DNA from: Cyclostephanos tholiformis
Lineage: Eukaryota; Bacillariophyta; Thalassiosirophyceae; Thalassiosirales; Thalassiosiraceae
Reading direction: 5' to 3'
Length of the DNA stretch: 18,080 nt
Assembly (NCBI GenBank): GCA_036939975.1
Contig: JALLPB010000301.1
Span: 1-18,080 of the forward strand
The notes beneath the pieces are model-generated. The model worked only from the letters and a program-made list of their open reading frames with translations, did no database searches and was not told where the DNA came from. Positions within the stretch are counted from its first letter, which is position 1; the number at the start of each line of letters is the position of its first letter. Below are positions 16,166 to 18,080 of this stretch, in pieces. The translations under genes and the position numbers were made by a program.

Positions 16166-18080
16166 GCACCTGCGCCGGTGGTGACGGACTACGTGGCGGT
16201 GCCACAGTCATTGGTGGAAACAAATAGGATGATCACATTGGCGGCGGACATATTTTTTGTGGACGGGGCGCCGTTTCTGATGACTGTAGCGCGGCATTTG
16301 AAGTTCGTGACGGCAGAGCACGTGCCGGTAAGGACAGCGAGTAGCCTGAGCAAGCACATGATGCGAGTATTAGAGGTATACAAGAGGGCAGGCTTCGTAG
16401 TAAGAACTATACTAATGGATGGGGAGTTTGAGAAGCTCAGGCCACTACTACCTAGTGTAGAATGCAATACAACGGCAGCCAAGGAACACGTTAGTGAAGC
16501 AGAGAGGACAATCAGGACAATAAAGGAGAGGACTAGAGGGCTGCTGGCAACGCTTCCATTCTCGCACCTGCCAAGAAGGATGAAGATCGAGCTGGTATAC
16601 TTCATCGTGTTGTGGTTGAATGCCTTCCCGGTGAGGAGCGGGATCTCAAGTACTTTCTCACCACGAGAGCTGCTCGTGCGGTGGCGCTTGGATTATAAGA
16701 GACACTGTCGAGTGCTCCCCGGAACGTACTGCGAGGTTCATGATGAACCCATGCCTACGAACACAATGACTCCACGGACACACGAGTGCATTGCGCTTGG
16801 ACCGACTGGGAACCTCCAGGGCAGCGTGAAGTTTTACTGTCTGGCGACTGGTAGAGTGCTGAAGCGTTGTTCGTTCACGACCATGCCCATGCCGGACAGG
16901 ATAATCAAGCGAGTAGATGCGATTGGTAAAAGGGAGGGACAAGGGTGTACCTTCCGTTTCCTGAACCGGCGCAAAGAGCCTTTCGAGTGGAGTGACTCCG
17001 TACCTGAAGACGACCCTGAGTTCCAGGGATTATTGGAAAACGATGACAGTGCTCCATATCCGGACATCAGCGCAGAGCTTCCAGGAGTGGAACTGGAAGC
17101 CGAGGAGGATGACCTCGCGGCGGTGATGGATGAACCTGAGGAAGACTTTTGTGACTGGGCCGGGGCAGCATTACACAATGCGGGGATTGATGCGGACAAA
17201 CGGATACAGGCCGCTCTTGACACCACCGCCGGATGCGACATTGCCGGGGGCATGGCACCACAGCAACCAGGGGAGATGATCTATGAGGTGACGTTTGATC
17301 TTCCCGATGCGGGGCTGCATGTAGCCGATAATACTGACGGGACTCTGGGGGACGGCAACGATGACACCGCCACTCCTAGCGTGGTGGAAGAAGACACCGA
17401 TGCTACGCCCGCACATCCACGCTACCCAACGCGAGCTCGAAGGAGTGCGGTGGGGAATCAACCATATGACGGTTTTGCCCCACGTGTGACTTTCCTACAG
17501 GTGGGACCAACACAAGCGCACAGGAGTGTACTCGAGGGAGGTCCGGGGGTCGTTAAACTCGGGACAGCGGGTTCCAAAACACTGGTGCCATCGAATGAAG
17601 TCGAGGAAATCGCGCACCGTCAAGACGCGGCAATGACCACAACCTGCAAAGAGGAGCTGCGCGTGTGGGCGTACGTTATGACCCAATACAATCTCAAGCC
17701 GGGGTTACGTAAGTTTGGCAAGCAAGGGGAGGCTGCCGCGGTAAAAGAACTAACCCAACTTCACGTGATGGATACGTGGAGGCCCATACATGCAGAGAAG
17801 CTATCGAGGGAAGAGAAAATGAAGGCGCTCTCGTCGCTACTGTTTCTGAAAGAAAAGAGGACGGGAGACGTCAAGGGGAGGGCATGCGTCAACGGAGCTC
17901 CGCAACGGAGGTACATAGCAAAGGAGGACGCAGCATCTCCAACAGTATCGACGGAGTATACTCTCATCACGGCAGCTATCACGGCTCACGAGAGAAGATT
18001 TGTACGATGCTACGATGTTCCGAGCGCATTCGTCAACACCGATGTGGATGAGGAGGTGATCATGGTGCTAAAAGGGGATC
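16166..18080 (+). CDS. pol: Element B integrase and start of reverse transcriptase
   Basis: The frame is open for 638 codons from 16166 to the right edge. The integrase core has an Asp in LAADIFFVDG (16247 or 16262), the second Asp in TILMDGEFE (16418-16420) and the Glu in VSEAERTIRTIKER (16502-16504), a D-x27-E spacing. Then come YFIVLWLNAFPVRSGISSTF, PRELLVRW, VLPGTYCEVHDEP and the barrel-like LGPTGNLQGSVKFYCLATGR. An acidic linker follows (17000-17420), then HPRYPTRARRSAVGNQPYD. The RT domain (RVT_2) begins near 17750 with MDTWRPIHAEKL, ALSSLLFLKEKRTGDVKGRA, KEDAASPTVSTEYTL and CYDVPSAFVNTDVDEEVIM, whose Asp is the first catalytic metal ligand. The rest of RT and RNase H lie outside. No defect besides the TGA before it. 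Confidence 0.85.

Larger units (their letters stand above)
14210..18080 (+). mobile_element. Young Ty1/copia retrotransposon (element B), 3' end outside window
   Basis: One plus-strand frame carries gag, zinc knuckle, protease, integrase and the start of RT in that order, the Ty1/copia arrangement. From 14345 to 18080 it has only two interruptions, both TGA. It is visibly richer in G and C than all the DNA to its left. No 5' LTR is seen: the frame of the preceding minus-strand gene runs right up to it. The sequence ends inside the RT domain. The motif set matches copia elements abundant in diatoms. Confidence 0.9.

Overview
The window looks like nuclear DNA of a diatom or a closely related stramenopile. 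The evidence is a nearly intact Ty1/copia element at the right edge whose gag, protease, integrase and reverse transcriptase motifs match the copia lineages I know from diatom genomes, an ATP-grasp homologue with two GT-AG introns, AT-rich spacers full of repeats, and no bacterial gene organisation. I could run no searches, so every family name rests on motifs I recognised by eye.

Layout, left to right. (1) 1-840, minus strand: a broken gene with an HHCC integrase-type zinc finger; its continuation lies left of the window. (2) 990-1940: short tandem repeats, an unusual array of palindromes (1247-1465) and a 132-bp tandem duplication. (3) 2053-3292, minus strand: a decayed gene I do not recognise, mostly in two frames interrupted by stops. 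(4) 3300-4640: AT-rich spacer with an 80-bp direct repeat, a 15-bp inverted repeat and a possible solo LTR. (5) 4650-8990, plus strand: a heavily decayed Ty1/copia element (element A) with gag, protease, integrase, RT and a remnant of the C-terminal region. (6) 9000-11930: no convincing host gene; it holds a 1.14-kb element with terminal inverted repeats (10059-11197), a MITE-like palindrome (11270-11436) and short direct repeats. (7) 11928-13038, plus strand: a three-exon ATP-grasp ligase homologue that has lost its catalytic C-terminal region. (8) 13296-about 14205, minus strand: the C-terminal part of a retroelement-type protein with an in-frame 270-bp tandem duplication, cut abruptly by (9). 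(9) About 14210-18080, plus strand: a GC-richer, much younger Ty1/copia element (element B), running off the right edge in the middle of the RT domain.

The region behaves as a retroelement graveyard. A common thread is decay at CpG: in element B the only two breaks in about 3.7 kb of gag-pol are UGA codons where CGA (Arg) fits; both copies of the 270-bp duplication share a UGA at an expected Arg; and in element A the catalytic Asp codons of both protease and RT have become Asn by a CpG-to-CpA change. No CRISPR, rRNA or tRNA gene was seen.
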